A stretch of DNA of 64,000 bases from JAPKZH01 sp964537875 (GTDB taxonomy: Bacteria > Acidobacteriota > Aminicenantia > Aminicenantales > UBA4085): NCBI GenBank assembly GCA_964537875.1, contig CAZIDN010000006.1, positions 1-64,000 of the forward strand. Reading direction: 5' to 3'. The stretch's first letter is position 1, and the number at the start of each line of letters is the position of its first letter. A program made the translations under genes and the position numbers. The notes under the pieces were generated by a model. It saw only the letters and a list, made by a program, of their open reading frames with translations, made no database searches and was not told the DNA's origin. Positions 9,235 through 18,115 of the stretch are shown here, piece by piece.

Positions 9235-10479
9235 CTATCGATATTTTTTGACCGCATCGTACATGGCCACAATGTTTTGGGGCGGGACGTGAGGCATGAT
9301 GTTGTGGACTTGGGTGAAGACGAAGCCGCCGCCCGGCTCAAAAACATTGATCCGCTCCTTGACATGCGCTTCGATCTCTTTAGGCGATGCGAGCGGAAGG
9401 ACGCGCTGCGTGTCGCAGCCGCCTCCCCAGAACGTGAGGTCTTTGCCGAATTCCTGCTTTAATCTTTGCGGGTCCATACCACGGGCGCTTGTCTGGACGG
9501 GGTTGATGATCTCGACACCGATCTCGATGAGGTCGGGCAGGATATCGACGATCGAACCGCAGGAATGGAGGAAGAGATGGAGGTTGGAGCGTTTTTTTAT
9601 GGCCTCGAAGATCAGGCGCTGACGCGGCTTGAAGACCTCCCTGTAAATTTTAGGGGAGATTTCCAGGGCGAGCTGCGTTCCTAGGTCATCGCCCATCTGG
9701 ATGATCTGGACATAGCCATCGACGGCGGGCAAAAGCTTTCCCAGGTTTTCAAGATGCATCTCGACCAGCTTGTCGAGAAGGGTAGCGACTTTTTTCGGAT
9801 TTTCGATCATATCCATCAAGAACTGATCGAACCGGCAGAGATACTGGCCCCATTCGAGCAGATTGCCGCCGAACGCGACCATAATCGCATAATCGGTCGT
9901 TTCGTAAAGGCGCTTGGCTCGGTTTCGTATGTCAGCAATATGCGCAGACGTCAAAAGCTTGTGATAAGGCGCCGTCGGCAACGCCGACCACGTCACTTTC
10001 CCCATCTGTTCGGGGAGACGATCGAGGACGGATAAATCCGAGCCGTCCCAGTCTTTCAGAGGAAAATTCGTTTGGCTGAGATAATAAGCGCCTTTCGGCA
10101 TGGCTCCGATGATTTCGCCGTCTTTGTTTTTTGCCAGCCAGCCTCCTTCGTGCGGAACAAAATCGGCATAGGCAGGGATTTTAGCCGGCGATCCATCCGG
10201 CAGCACGAACTCTTTCCAGTCACCCGCCTCGGTCAGAAATGCGCGGCCCAGGTCTATGACGTCGGATTCAACGTAATCGAGGATGGGCTGTTCGGGCTGG
10301 GCGAGCTGCTGGACGACATCATAGACATACGTGTGCCCTTCCCGCATTCCCAGATGCTCTTTCAGCCGGCTGTAGGCGACGGCCGTTATGCCCGTGGAGC
10401 GCATGGCGCCCAAGTCGACCGGGACTCTGTCTGGTTCTTTGTGCTGAATCGTGCGCAGCACTCGTTCTCGTTTCGTCAC
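9235..10479 (-). CDS. UroD/MtaA-family protein (methyltransferase-like), second of pair
   Basis: 414 residues from a GTG at 10479 with AGAGGA upstream. It opens with TKRERVLRTIQHKEPDRVPVD, typical of the UroD-like methyltransferase branch, and has the zinc-type LHSCGSIVDILPDLIEIGV motif and a GGGCDTQRVLP motif, giving a plausible His-Cys-Cys zinc site as in MtaA/MtbA. It is clearly paralogous to the gene at 8208-9221 in the second half (both have HSCGSI, a PxQ segment and CDTQ/VDTQ). A corrinoid-dependent methyl transfer role is inferred from family; no corrinoid protein or activating enzyme is encoded in the window. Confidence 0.75.
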   Translation of the reverse strand: MTKRERVLRTIQHKEPDRVPVDLGAMRSTGITAVAYSRLKEHLGMREGHTYVYDVVQQLAQPEQPILDYVESDVIDLGRAFLTEAGDWKEFVLPDGSPAKIPAYADFVPHEGGWLAKNKDGEIIGAMPKGAYYLSQTNFPLKDWDGSDLSVLDRLPEQMGKVTWSALPTAPYHKLLTSAHIADIRNRAKRLYETTDYAIMVAFGGNLLEWGQYLCRFDQFLMDMIENPKKVATLLDKLVEMHLENLGKLLPAVDGYVQIIQMGDDLGTQLALEISPKIYREVFKPRQRLIFEAIKKRSNLHLFLHSCGSIVDILPDLIEIGVEIINPVQTSARGMDPQRLKQEFGKDLTFWGGGCDTQRVLPLASPKEIEAHVKERINVFEPGGGFVFTQVHNIMPHVPPQNIVAMYDAVKKYR

Positions 10480-10533
10480 GGTCGATTCCTCTTGTCGATC
10501 ATACCGAATTTAATAAAGAGGAGGCAAATTCAA

Positions 10534-11114
10534 TCAAGGAAAAATCTTTTTGTTATGAGCCGCCTTGCGGACGATCTCGCCGATGCGCTTGTCCTTGGTC
10601 TCCGGACGTTTTGCGAGATTCACCCAATAGATCGCCATGAGCTGCTGAGAATTCGGAAATGTGTTGAAATTTTTCCAGGCGGCCCCGTTCCTCAGGAGGC
10701 CCTTCTTAAGATCTTCGGACATGGCGGGTTTTTCTCTGGATGTATAGGCGGAATCCCATCGACCATTCTTTTTCGCTTCCTCGATCGCCCTCATTCCGGC
10801 CGGCGTCATTTTCGCGGCCTGAATCATCGCCTCAGCTTTTTTTCTATTGGCCATCGACCATAGAGAGCCAATTTTCCGGGGAGAAAATCTTTGGACGAAT
10901 TTCTCATCGTCCCAAAATCTCATCAGGCTGTCGATCCATCCGAAACAGAGGGCCTCTTCCACGGCTTCGGGGTAGGTCAGTGTTTTTTTCCCCGTATGTT
11001 TTTTATAAATGAAAAGCCAGGCTTCTTTTGCCGAAGCTTGATGGACCTCCAACCACTTCCGCCATCGATCTCTATCGGAAAAAAGAGGGGATTCCCGATG
11101 GATGTCTTAGCCAT
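10534..11114 (-). pseudogene. YdeI/OmpD-associated family gene with one-base frameshift
   Basis: The intact part (10534-11052, 172 residues) begins MEVHQASAKEAWLFIYKKHT and matches the YdeI/OmpD-associated ('bacteriocin-protection') family, but lacks the family's usual N-terminus. That N-terminus is present upstream in another frame: an ATG at 11114 reads MAKTSIGNPLFF and then a run of six T's (complement of 11079-11084) shifts the frame. With one more T the reading would continue SDRDRWRKWLEVHQAS, exactly the family pattern. Either the gene is broken, or this is a homopolymer assembly error, or slippage restores it. The function of the family is poorly defined. Confidence 0.75.
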
Positions 11115-11135
11115 GGTCTTATGATTTGGCTCCTC

Positions 11136-12866
11136 TCATGCCGGCTTGATCTCCCTCCGGTACCAGGTGAAATAAAGAACGATAGAGAAGGTCACGGCGA
11201 TCCCGGCGAACACAGCCGCCCGCCCATAGGCGCGGGCAACTAAATACATCGGCGATACCCAAAGCGAAAAAAGCCAGGGAATGCCGACGGCGACGTTGAG
11301 CAAGCTGATCCGGAACGATTCTTTCTTGAATTCCGGAAAGAGTTTTTTAACCTGCCTTTTGACGGGGCCCCACAGCCCGGCCGGCTGGATCGTTTTATAG
11401 AAATTTACTAGGACGTTTTCATCGGTCGGAGGAGTTACATAAGATACGATCACCGAGGCGACGAGCCCGATGCCTGCGATGACGGGGAAATAAATGTAGA
11501 GCGGCGCGCTCGAAAAAAATACAGCCTGGACAAGCGAGGCTGCTATTCCGACGAGGACGCCAGCGGTGAATCCCCAGCCGTTGAGCCGCCACCAGTACCA
11601 GCGCAGAAAATTAGGAAGCAGCACGCCCGCCCCAAGTGCGGCCATGATCCATTGAAAGACCTTATGAATCGACTGGGCCGTAGCGCCGATGGCGATGCCG
11701 GTAGCGATCAGTAGAAAGGAAGAAACATATCCGGCATAGACGAGCTGTTTCTGCGTGGCGCGCGGATTGAGGAATTTTTTGTAAATATCCACCACGATGT
11801 AGGATGCCCCGGCATTGACCGTGGAGTTGAACGTGGACATGAAAGCTGCCAGCAACGCCGCCAGGACCAGCCCGCGAACACCGACGGGCAGGAACTGGTT
11901 GATGACGGCGGGCAGCACACTCTCATAATCCTTGACGCCCATAAAGCCGCTCAGAAAAAGCAACGCGATACCCATGGCCATCGGCCAGCGGAGCGTGTGC
12001 AGCGCGCCCCAGAGCAGGCCCAGCTTGGAAGCGTCTTTCTCGTTTTTGGCCGACAGAAAACGCTGAAAGTCATAGAGCTGTTCCGGACCGCCGAAGCAGA
12101 GCAGCAGTCCTTTACCGATCCAGACGATCGCCAGGGCGCCGAAAAGAAAAAATTCGGTTTCCCCGAGCGCCGGCTCTTTCCAGTGGACGGACAGGCTGAA
12201 AAAAGCGCCTCCCATCTTCTGGCTGAGCGCGGCCAGGTCGACCTTGGCGAAACCGATGACGGCGATGATTACCGCCCCGATGCTCATCAAGATCGTCTGG
12301 ACGACTTCGGTAATGATCAAAGAGTGAAATCCGCCGAAGATGATGTAAATGCCCGTGATTCCCAGAATCAGGACCGAACAGAGGCCTTTGGAAAAGGGAA
12401 GGAACTGGGTCCCGAATTTGCCCATACCTACGGCATCGTAGGCGAGAAATCCGGTCACCGTGACGATGGCCAGGGCAGCGTAGGCCGAACGGGCCGAACT
12501 GCCGGCGCTGTCTTCGCCAAAGCGTGTCTTCATCCATTCGGCCGCGGTCAAGACCTTGGATTTGTTAATCCACTTGCCCATGAAGAAGGCGAAAAAGACG
12601 GGCAGAGGCCAGCCCCAGATCCACTGGTGCCACATGGCCTTCATGCCCATGATGCAGATGAGCGAGACGATCCACATCGTACCGGTGATATCCCAATAGG
12701 AGGACGATCCCGACATGGCCAGCATCCACCAGCGCATGCTCCGCTCGCCCAAAAAATAGGACTCGATGCCGCGCTCGGCCCGCTTTTTCGCCCACAGCCC
12801 GATCCAGACGAGCACAAGGATGTACGCGGCGACGATAAAAATGTCGATGAAGCCCAGCCCGCTCAT
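11136..12866 (-). CDS. Sodium:solute symporter (SSS family), downstream copy
   Basis: 576 residues, about 13 hydrophobic segments, starting at an ATG with AGGTG upstream. The N-terminus (FIDIFIVAAYILVLVWIGL, then SYFLGERSMRWWMLAMSGSSS) is the standard SSS opening, and the core has the GGFHSLIITEVVQ and AAFMSTFNSTVNAGASYIVVD segments where Na+ ligands lie. It takes up an unknown solute with Na+. It is clearly related to the symporter at 15677-17434 and lies on the other side of the GH38 mannosidase, so a glycan- or sugar-derived substrate is the natural guess. Confidence 0.88.
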   Translation of the reverse strand: MSGLGFIDIFIVAAYILVLVWIGLWAKKRAERGIESYFLGERSMRWWMLAMSGSSSYWDITGTMWIVSLICIMGMKAMWHQWIWGWPLPVFFAFFMGKWINKSKVLTAAEWMKTRFGEDSAGSSARSAYAALAIVTVTGFLAYDAVGMGKFGTQFLPFSKGLCSVLILGITGIYIIFGGFHSLIITEVVQTILMSIGAVIIAVIGFAKVDLAALSQKMGGAFFSLSVHWKEPALGETEFFLFGALAIVWIGKGLLLCFGGPEQLYDFQRFLSAKNEKDASKLGLLWGALHTLRWPMAMGIALLFLSGFMGVKDYESVLPAVINQFLPVGVRGLVLAALLAAFMSTFNSTVNAGASYIVVDIYKKFLNPRATQKQLVYAGYVSSFLLIATGIAIGATAQSIHKVFQWIMAALGAGVLLPNFLRWYWWRLNGWGFTAGVLVGIAASLVQAVFFSSAPLYIYFPVIAGIGLVASVIVSYVTPPTDENVLVNFYKTIQPAGLWGPVKRQVKKLFPEFKKESFRISLLNVAVGIPWLFSLWVSPMYLVARAYGRAAVFAGIAVTFSIVLYFTWYRREIKPA

Positions 12867-12903
12867 GCTGCACCTGTTAATATAAACGCAATCATAATTG
12901 TTG

Positions 12904-12983
12904 CATTGTCATGCGAGCCGCTCTTGCTGCGTGGCAATCGGACGCAGTCGTTTCGAGACAGCGAAGCTGTCGTGGCGATCTTC
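12904..12983. repeat. Intergenic palindromic element (CGTGGCAATC type), degenerate
   Basis: The gap between the symporter and mannosidase genes contains CATTGTCATGCGAG, GCTGCGTGGCAATCGG and GACAGCGAAGCTGTCGTGGC. These resemble halves of the widespread intergenic element with a TTGTCATTGCGAG end and a GACGTGGCAATCTC arm. GACAGCGAAGCTGTC is itself a perfect hairpin. A second relative lies at 32890-32972. Confidence 0.45.
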
Positions 12984-12985
12984 TC

Positions 12986-15676
12986 TTACTCTTCTTCAAT
13001 GACCTGCACCTCGCGCCACTTCCTCGATTTTTCGATCCGGACGGTCTTGATTTCGAACGGCCGGAAGGCGAGTTTTACGGAAATTTCCGGCGCACCGGAT
13101 TTGCCGTATTTTGCGGCCTTCAGAAGAGCCTTTGTCTTGAGGCCGGCTGCTTCATGAAGACGCACGATCAGCGCTTTTTTGTCCCAAGACTGCTTGCAGG
13201 CAGTCATACGAATATTCGCCGGACGCAAAGAAAGCAAATTATGGAATCCGATAGCCAAACTCGCCTGCTCCTCATCCTTACGAAATGAATCCTTTATATT
13301 TCCCCCTTTTAGTAAGGTGAATGCGGAGGGATTTTCAGTTGCTTTACTGCCCATGCCGATCGGCAAATGCGCATAAGCAGCGGGAGGCGCGCTTATCCAG
13401 TCGGCGAGGCCGGAAAGCATCGCACGTACTGCGCTCGGATTTCCGGCCGTCACAAGGAGCCTAAAGTCATGCACGCCCAGGTCGGCGAACTTTGGCTGCG
13501 GCGATTTCCTTATCTTAAAGCCCTGTTCATGGCAGTAGACTGAGCTTCGCAGAACAGACAGCCAGATCTCGCCGTCTGCAAAGTCGAAGCCGTGTTGCCC
13601 GGAGTTGACGATGCCCAAGGCCGTCTCTTTCCCATCAGAATCTCCCGCAGCCAAAATCCATCGGCCGTGGACGTGCTCCTGGCCGTCAGCCGGCCGGGCG
13701 ATAGCGCCGCCCGGAATTTCACACAGCACATGGTCCGGCTTAAAAGCCGCGGGGATAGAAAGTTTCAGCCGCCTGCGCTCCTCGTTCCAGAGCGCCCTGA
13801 ACCGGAATTCCAGGACAGGCCAGGAAGGATAGGAGATGGTGTGAAGCACGATCCGGCTTTTTTTATAAGCGAGAATGGTCTCGGCAATTGTCCGGATGGG
13901 GCCTATCTCGATGAGTCGAGGACGTCCCATGGACTGAAAAGCGCCTTCTACTTGCCGATAGTTCCAGCGGTTCGTCCCCCAGGAATCACCGTCGTCTATG
14001 ACCACAAGGGGTAGGAAAAGTGGACCGGCCAGGCATTCGCGGCCGTGGGCTCGGAGAGATGTCAATAATCCGATTTTTTTATCCAGCTTAGATAATAAAT
14101 CGTATTTGGCGCCCGGAGAATTCTTCAGGTCTTTTTCCGCTATGGCATCGTCTCCATTGGCCTGAAATATGAAACAAGAATCGTTCTTGGCCGCACCCTC
14201 TGTTGAAAGGCGCGGACCATCGCCCTTGTCAACTCGGATTTCGTAATGCGAAACTCCCAATCCGGGAAAGTCGGCCATGAAGCTCACTTTCCGGCGCCAG
14301 CGGTTGAACGGGAGAAGCGACTCCGGCTGCTCCTCCTGACAGGGAATTTCTGCGCCGTCGAGCTTGAACAGCCTCAGGTGCCATCGGCCTTTCCAGAAAG
14401 GCCTGTAATCCGCCATGCATTCAACTTCGACGGGAGCTTTCGTAAACGACGGATTGGCATTCAAGACCGTGATGGGTATGGACAATTTTCTTGTCGCTCC
14501 CCTATTAAAAGCCGCCGCCGCTTCCAAGCGCAACCGGCGCCCGGAATCTGACACTTTTCCGTAGAGCTCAAGGGCATCCTGTTCAGCGGGCTCCGTACAG
14601 GAGCCTGTCAGGATGTCGTGAAAATCATTGAAGAGATGGCCTTGCCAGGCTTTGCGGAGTTCATCCGAGGGAAAGTCTTGTCCGCACCCCCACCAAGAAG
14701 CCGCCCTAAGGGCTTCTACCTGGATAAGCCCGCCTAAGCTCTTGAGGGCCGCCCGTTTGATCCTCGATAAAGACGTGTAACAGCCCGTGAAAACTCTCTG
14801 TAAATCGCCTTCGAAGACCGGAACATTTTTTACCGTCCGTTTGAGCGCCGCGTAGAGTTGGTCGGGTGTGCTGTGAATGATCCGGACCCGCTTTTCCTTC
14901 TCCATCAATTCGTCGATGATGCGGAGGTCGTCGCGAGTCGCGCCTCCCCCGTGATTCCCCAATCCCCAGAAGACCGGGACATCGCGGTTGAGCTTGAGGG
15001 CGAGCTCGATACCTTCGCTGATCTTTTGTTCGATATTATCGCGCTCGGAATGATAAAGGCCGGCGGCGATTCTGTAGGTCAGGATCTCTGAGCCGTCCAC
15101 GCCGCGCCACCGGTAGAGATCGGACGGCAGTTCGAGCTCATGGCTCTGCGGCCGCATGTGGATATACATCTTGTAGCCCGAACGCACCAAGACCTGCGGT
15201 AGTCCGCCGCTGTGGCCGAACGAATCAAAGTTATAAGCGACCTTGGGCGCGGTGCCGAATTTCTCTCGGAAATACTTCCGTCCCTCCGCAATCTGCCTGA
15301 TGAGGGATTCCAGGCCCGGCATGTTGACATCAGGCTGGAGATACCAGCCGCCGCTCGTCGCCCATCTTCCTCTCCGAACGAGCTTCCGGATTTCTTTAAA
15401 AAGGGCAGGGTCGTAGCACTCGACCCACTGATAGAGGACGGCTTCGTTATGGCAAAAGACCAACCGTCTGTGCTCGTGGAGAAGCTCGACGGAGGTGCGG
15501 AACGTCGCCAAGGCCTCGGACGCACCCTCCTCCCACCGCCACTGCCAGACGGGGTCGAGATGGGCATTGCAGATGAGGTGGACGGCCGGCTTACTTCTGG
15601 GGTCAAACCTACTCGTTACGCACAATTCTCTCGGGGAAGATGCGTAACGAGTAGGTTTGACCCCGATCACGGTCAT
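12986..15676 (-). CDS. Alpha-mannosidase, GH38 family
   Basis: 896 residues. Zinc ligands and nucleophile of GH38 are visible: NAHLDPVWQWRW (His, Asp), the nucleophile Asp in YNFDSFGHSGG, and the His in FNDFHDILTGSC. A mid and C-terminal beta-sandwich region follows. It should hydrolyse alpha-mannosides; no clear signal peptide is seen, so it may act in the cytoplasm on imported sugars. The ATG at 15676 directly abuts the stop of the symporter upstream (TAAATG), so the two are translationally coupled. Residues about 5-26 are not family sequence: they are encoded by an inserted 66-base palindrome (15599-15664), in frame. Family sequence starts at SKPAVHLICNAHLDP with no start codon of its own after the insert. 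Confidence 0.88.
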   Translation of the reverse strand: MTVIGVKPTRYASSPRELCVTSRFDPRSKPAVHLICNAHLDPVWQWRWEEGASEALATFRTSVELLHEHRRLVFCHNEAVLYQWVECYDPALFKEIRKLVRRGRWATSGGWYLQPDVNMPGLESLIRQIAEGRKYFREKFGTAPKVAYNFDSFGHSGGLPQVLVRSGYKMYIHMRPQSHELELPSDLYRWRGVDGSEILTYRIAAGLYHSERDNIEQKISEGIELALKLNRDVPVFWGLGNHGGGATRDDLRIIDELMEKEKRVRIIHSTPDQLYAALKRTVKNVPVFEGDLQRVFTGCYTSLSRIKRAALKSLGGLIQVEALRAASWWGCGQDFPSDELRKAWQGHLFNDFHDILTGSCTEPAEQDALELYGKVSDSGRRLRLEAAAAFNRGATRKLSIPITVLNANPSFTKAPVEVECMADYRPFWKGRWHLRLFKLDGAEIPCQEEQPESLLPFNRWRRKVSFMADFPGLGVSHYEIRVDKGDGPRLSTEGAAKNDSCFIFQANGDDAIAEKDLKNSPGAKYDLLSKLDKKIGLLTSLRAHGRECLAGPLFLPLVVIDDGDSWGTNRWNYRQVEGAFQSMGRPRLIEIGPIRTIAETILAYKKSRIVLHTISYPSWPVLEFRFRALWNEERRRLKLSIPAAFKPDHVLCEIPGGAIARPADGQEHVHGRWILAAGDSDGKETALGIVNSGQHGFDFADGEIWLSVLRSSVYCHEQGFKIRKSPQPKFADLGVHDFRLLVTAGNPSAVRAMLSGLADWISAPPAAYAHLPIGMGSKATENPSAFTLLKGGNIKDSFRKDEEQASLAIGFHNLLSLRPANIRMTACKQSWDKKALIVRLHEAAGLKTKALLKAAKYGKSGAPEISVKLAFRPFEIKTVRIEKSRKWREVQVIEEE
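15599..15664. repeat. 66-bp palindromic repeat, GGGGTCAAACC type, inside GH38 gene
   Basis: Arms GGGGTCAAACCTACTCGTTA and its complement around 15641-15664 form a nearly perfect 24-base inverted repeat (including CGCA/TGCG) with an 18-base loop. The length is 22 codons exactly, so it adds a peptide (reading GVKPTRYASSPREL then CVTSRFDP) without breaking the mannosidase frame. A second copy is at 31908-31974 and half copies occur at 22320 and 41894. Confidence 0.85.
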
Positions 15677-17434
15677 TTAAATTTCGTCCTTCGAGGGGAG
15701 GTTTTTATACCAAGTAAAATACAAGACGATGGAAAGCGCGATGGCGACGCCCGCCCAGATCCCCAGCTGGGTCCAGTTGCGCAAAAACGCATAAAACGGG
15801 AGCAGCGCCAGGGAAAACTGAAATACGGCCGTGATCAGCCCGTTCAGGGCGTCGATGGCCGGCATTTTGTCATGGGCGGGCACAAGGCCGCGCTTCACTG
15901 CCTCCCGCCTCACCGGCCCCCAGAGCCCAAAGGGCCGGATCCGGGAGTAAAACTTGACCAAGATCTCCATATCCGTGGGCTTCGTCAGAAGCGTAACGAT
16001 GATCGTCGTGACCAAACAAAGTCCCATGTCTGTCGCCAGCGAGGCCGCGGAATGGAGCTTGCCGAAGAAACTGATTCGGGCGAGGATGAGCACGGCAGAA
16101 ACCCCCATGCTCCAGACAAATCCTTTGGCGCTGAACCGCCAGTAAAACCAGCGAAGCGTCGCAGGGACGAGAATGACCGTCACGACGACAAAAACCATGG
16201 TCTCCCAGGCCGTGACGATGTTGGTGAAAGAAAGACTGAAGATGAAGCCGATCAAGATGGCCGCGACGGAAGCCAGCTGGCCGTATTGAACAAGCCTTTT
16301 CTGTGACAAGGTCTTGCCGAAATAGCGCTTGATGAAGTCATTGATGATGACCGAGCTCGTGACATTGATCATAGCGCTGATCGTGGACATCAGGGCCGCC
16401 AGCAAGATGGCCATAAAAAAGCCGCGCATGCCGATCGGAAATTTCTGGAGGACAAGGGGCATGATCTTTTCGGCGTCGAAACCGGCCTGCGAGCCCAGGT
16501 AAAAAATCCCGAGCACCATGAAGGCGCACCCTAAAATCCAGCGCAGGGTGTAGCCCACCGTCCACATACCGCCGGCGAGTGCCGCATCGCGCGGCGTCCG
16601 CGTCGTCAGGAAGAACTGGAAATCCCAGACGTTCGGGCCGCTCAACACCCGGAAAACCATCCAGAAAAATCCGGCCATCAGGATGGGGCCGAAAAGATTA
16701 AAGTGCTGGTAGGCCGGCGGCGTGTCCGCCATATACGAAGGCCAGAGCTTCCCGGCGGGGGCGAGTGAGAACCAGCTCGGATCCTTGGCGATAAAACTCG
16801 TCGCGGGCGCTTTCTGGAAAACCATCACGGCCATGATGACAGCCCCGATGGCGATCAGCATCGTCTGAAAAACATCCGTCAAGATGACGCCGAAAAATCC
16901 CCCCAGGGTGACATAGATCCCGACCACGGCCAGCACAATCAGCGTTGCCTCCCAGCGGGGAAAAGGCAGGAATTCCTCGGCAAATTTGCCCGTTCCCACC
17001 GAAATGAACATCAAGTTGCAGATCATGAGGACGAGCAGAAAAATCGCCGCGGCGAGCCGGGCCGCCTCGGCATCCTTCGTCGCCCCGAACCGGGTCTCAT
17101 TCCACTCGGCGAAAGTCATGACCCCCGAGCGGCGGATCCATTTGGCCTGGAAGGCCATGTAAAAGCAGATGATGAACCAGCCCCAGAAAATATGGGTGGC
17201 CCAGAGGGATTTGAGGCCCAGATAAAAAATGGCCCCGATCATGGACATCGTGCCGCCGATGTCGATATAGCTCGAGCAGCCGGATAGGCCCAGCATCCAC
17301 CAGGGGACGTTGCGATCGGCCAGATAGAACGAGTCTAATTTTTTCGTCGCCCGCTTTTTGACGACAAAACCGATCGCGGCGACCGCAACGAGATAGACGG
17401 CGATAATGACCAGGTCAATCCAGTGAAGCTTCAT
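15677..17434 (-). CDS. Sodium:solute symporter (SSS family), upstream copy
   Basis: 585 residues from the ATG at 17434 (MKLHWIDLVIIAVYL), preferred because AGGGGGAG precedes it; the frame is open to 17455. About 13-14 transmembrane segments; SSS signatures include SFYLADRNVPWWMLGLSGCSS, GGFFGVILTDVFQ and AALMSTISAMINVTSS. It imports an unidentified solute with sodium. It is the first gene of a minus-strand cluster (symporter, GH38 mannosidase, symporter) behind the promoter at 17534-17561, and its stop codon touches the mannosidase start. Confidence 0.88.
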   Translation of the reverse strand: MKLHWIDLVIIAVYLVAVAAIGFVVKKRATKKLDSFYLADRNVPWWMLGLSGCSSYIDIGGTMSMIGAIFYLGLKSLWATHIFWGWFIICFYMAFQAKWIRRSGVMTFAEWNETRFGATKDAEAARLAAAIFLLVLMICNLMFISVGTGKFAEEFLPFPRWEATLIVLAVVGIYVTLGGFFGVILTDVFQTMLIAIGAVIMAVMVFQKAPATSFIAKDPSWFSLAPAGKLWPSYMADTPPAYQHFNLFGPILMAGFFWMVFRVLSGPNVWDFQFFLTTRTPRDAALAGGMWTVGYTLRWILGCAFMVLGIFYLGSQAGFDAEKIMPLVLQKFPIGMRGFFMAILLAALMSTISAMINVTSSVIINDFIKRYFGKTLSQKRLVQYGQLASVAAILIGFIFSLSFTNIVTAWETMVFVVVTVILVPATLRWFYWRFSAKGFVWSMGVSAVLILARISFFGKLHSAASLATDMGLCLVTTIIVTLLTKPTDMEILVKFYSRIRPFGLWGPVRREAVKRGLVPAHDKMPAIDALNGLITAVFQFSLALLPFYAFLRNWTQLGIWAGVAIALSIVLYFTWYKNLPSKDEI

Positions 17435-17533
17435 GTCGCTCCCCCTGGGGTCCAAATGCGGACGGCTCTATTTTTTGGAGGTTGATTTCCGCAGAAAAAT
17501 CGGCCCGTCCCCATTTTTTTTATAGAGTAATCG

Positions 17534-17561
17534 TTTATATCAATTGGGAAGTTATTGTCAA
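17534..17561 (-). promoter_or_regulatory. Sigma-70-like promoter of the symporter-mannosidase cluster
   Basis: Minus-strand TTGACA (17561-17556) and TATAAA (17539-17534) with a 16-base spacer, about 100 bases upstream of the start at 17434. It lies in an AT-rich stretch beside repeat copy A. Confidence 0.55.
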
Positions 17562-17576
17562 CAAAAAAAGCAAGCA

Positions 17577-17840
17577 TCTCCGTTTGTGTGATTTTCTATC
17601 GGTGCCGGAATCGCCCCCGGGCCCCTGGGGAACCAGTCCCGTCGGATACTCTTGGAGGGAAACCCTTGCTCTGGGTTTCCCTCCAACGCTCGCTTCGCTC
17701 TCTGCCTCCTTTCCAAGGAGCATTTGACGATGCACCAATTAGAGGGCTCTTCTTGATGGGAAAGCAGGATTCTTGACAGCTTCGTGCGGCGGGGACCCTC
17801 GGGGGCGATTCCGACACCTCTTTGAAATCACATATTTGGA
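17577..17840 (+). repeat. Nested palindromic intergenic element, copy A
   Basis: Imperfect terminal inverted repeat: left TGTGATTTTCTATCGGTG then CCGGAATCGCCCCC; the right end, read on the complement, gives TGTGATTTCAAAGAGGTG then TCGGAATCGCCCCC. The core shares CCTGGGGAACCAGTCCCG and ATACTCTTGGAGGGAAACCC with copies at 35875, 44475 and 61199. An inner hairpin is formed by GGAGGGAAACCC and GGGTTTCCCTCC. It fills most of the 660-base gap between the divergent symporter gene and ftsH. Confidence 0.85.
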
Positions 17841-17973
17841 GATGTATCCAAAAAAAAGAATTCTGGACCTCCTGCCCAATTTCAAAAAAAATGGCAAGAA
17901 ACTTGATTTTAGTGAGCTGAATTCTTCTTCCCCTTTGAGAGCCAAGGAGGCCACAAAAAAAGCCGGTTTCCGA

Positions 17974-18056
17974 TTTTTTTGAAATTCACCGATTTTTGGC
18001 CGATTTTTCACCATTTTTAGCCCATTTTCCCGGTTTTCTTATGGAATTTCTCAAAA
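17974..18056. other. Phased T/A-tracts (curved DNA) upstream of ftsH
   Basis: T-tracts are centred near 17977, 17995, 18006, 18016, 18026, 18035, 18047 and an A-tract near 18054, i.e. mostly 9-11 bases apart, ending just before the ftsH -35 box at 18064. Helically phased A/T-tracts bend DNA and can act as UP-element-like activators. The rest of 17841-17973 holds no convincing gene. Confidence 0.6.
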
Positions 18057-18063
18057 TTTATTA

Positions 18064-18092
18064 TTAACAGCCGGACGAAAACGTGTTAAAAT
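18064..18092 (+). promoter_or_regulatory. Sigma-70-like promoter of ftsH
   Basis: TTAACA (18064-18069), 17-base spacer, TAAAAT (18087-18092). The predicted start of transcription is about 18099, and AAAGGA at 18103-18108 serves the ATG at 18116. Confidence 0.65.
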
Positions 18093-18115
18093 ATCTCTGT
18101 ATAAAGGAACACTCA

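Noticed and set aside
17773..17982. Small 69-residue plus-strand open frame upstream of ftsH
   Set aside because: It is read partly from repeat copy A and has low-complexity AT sequence with no ribosome site.
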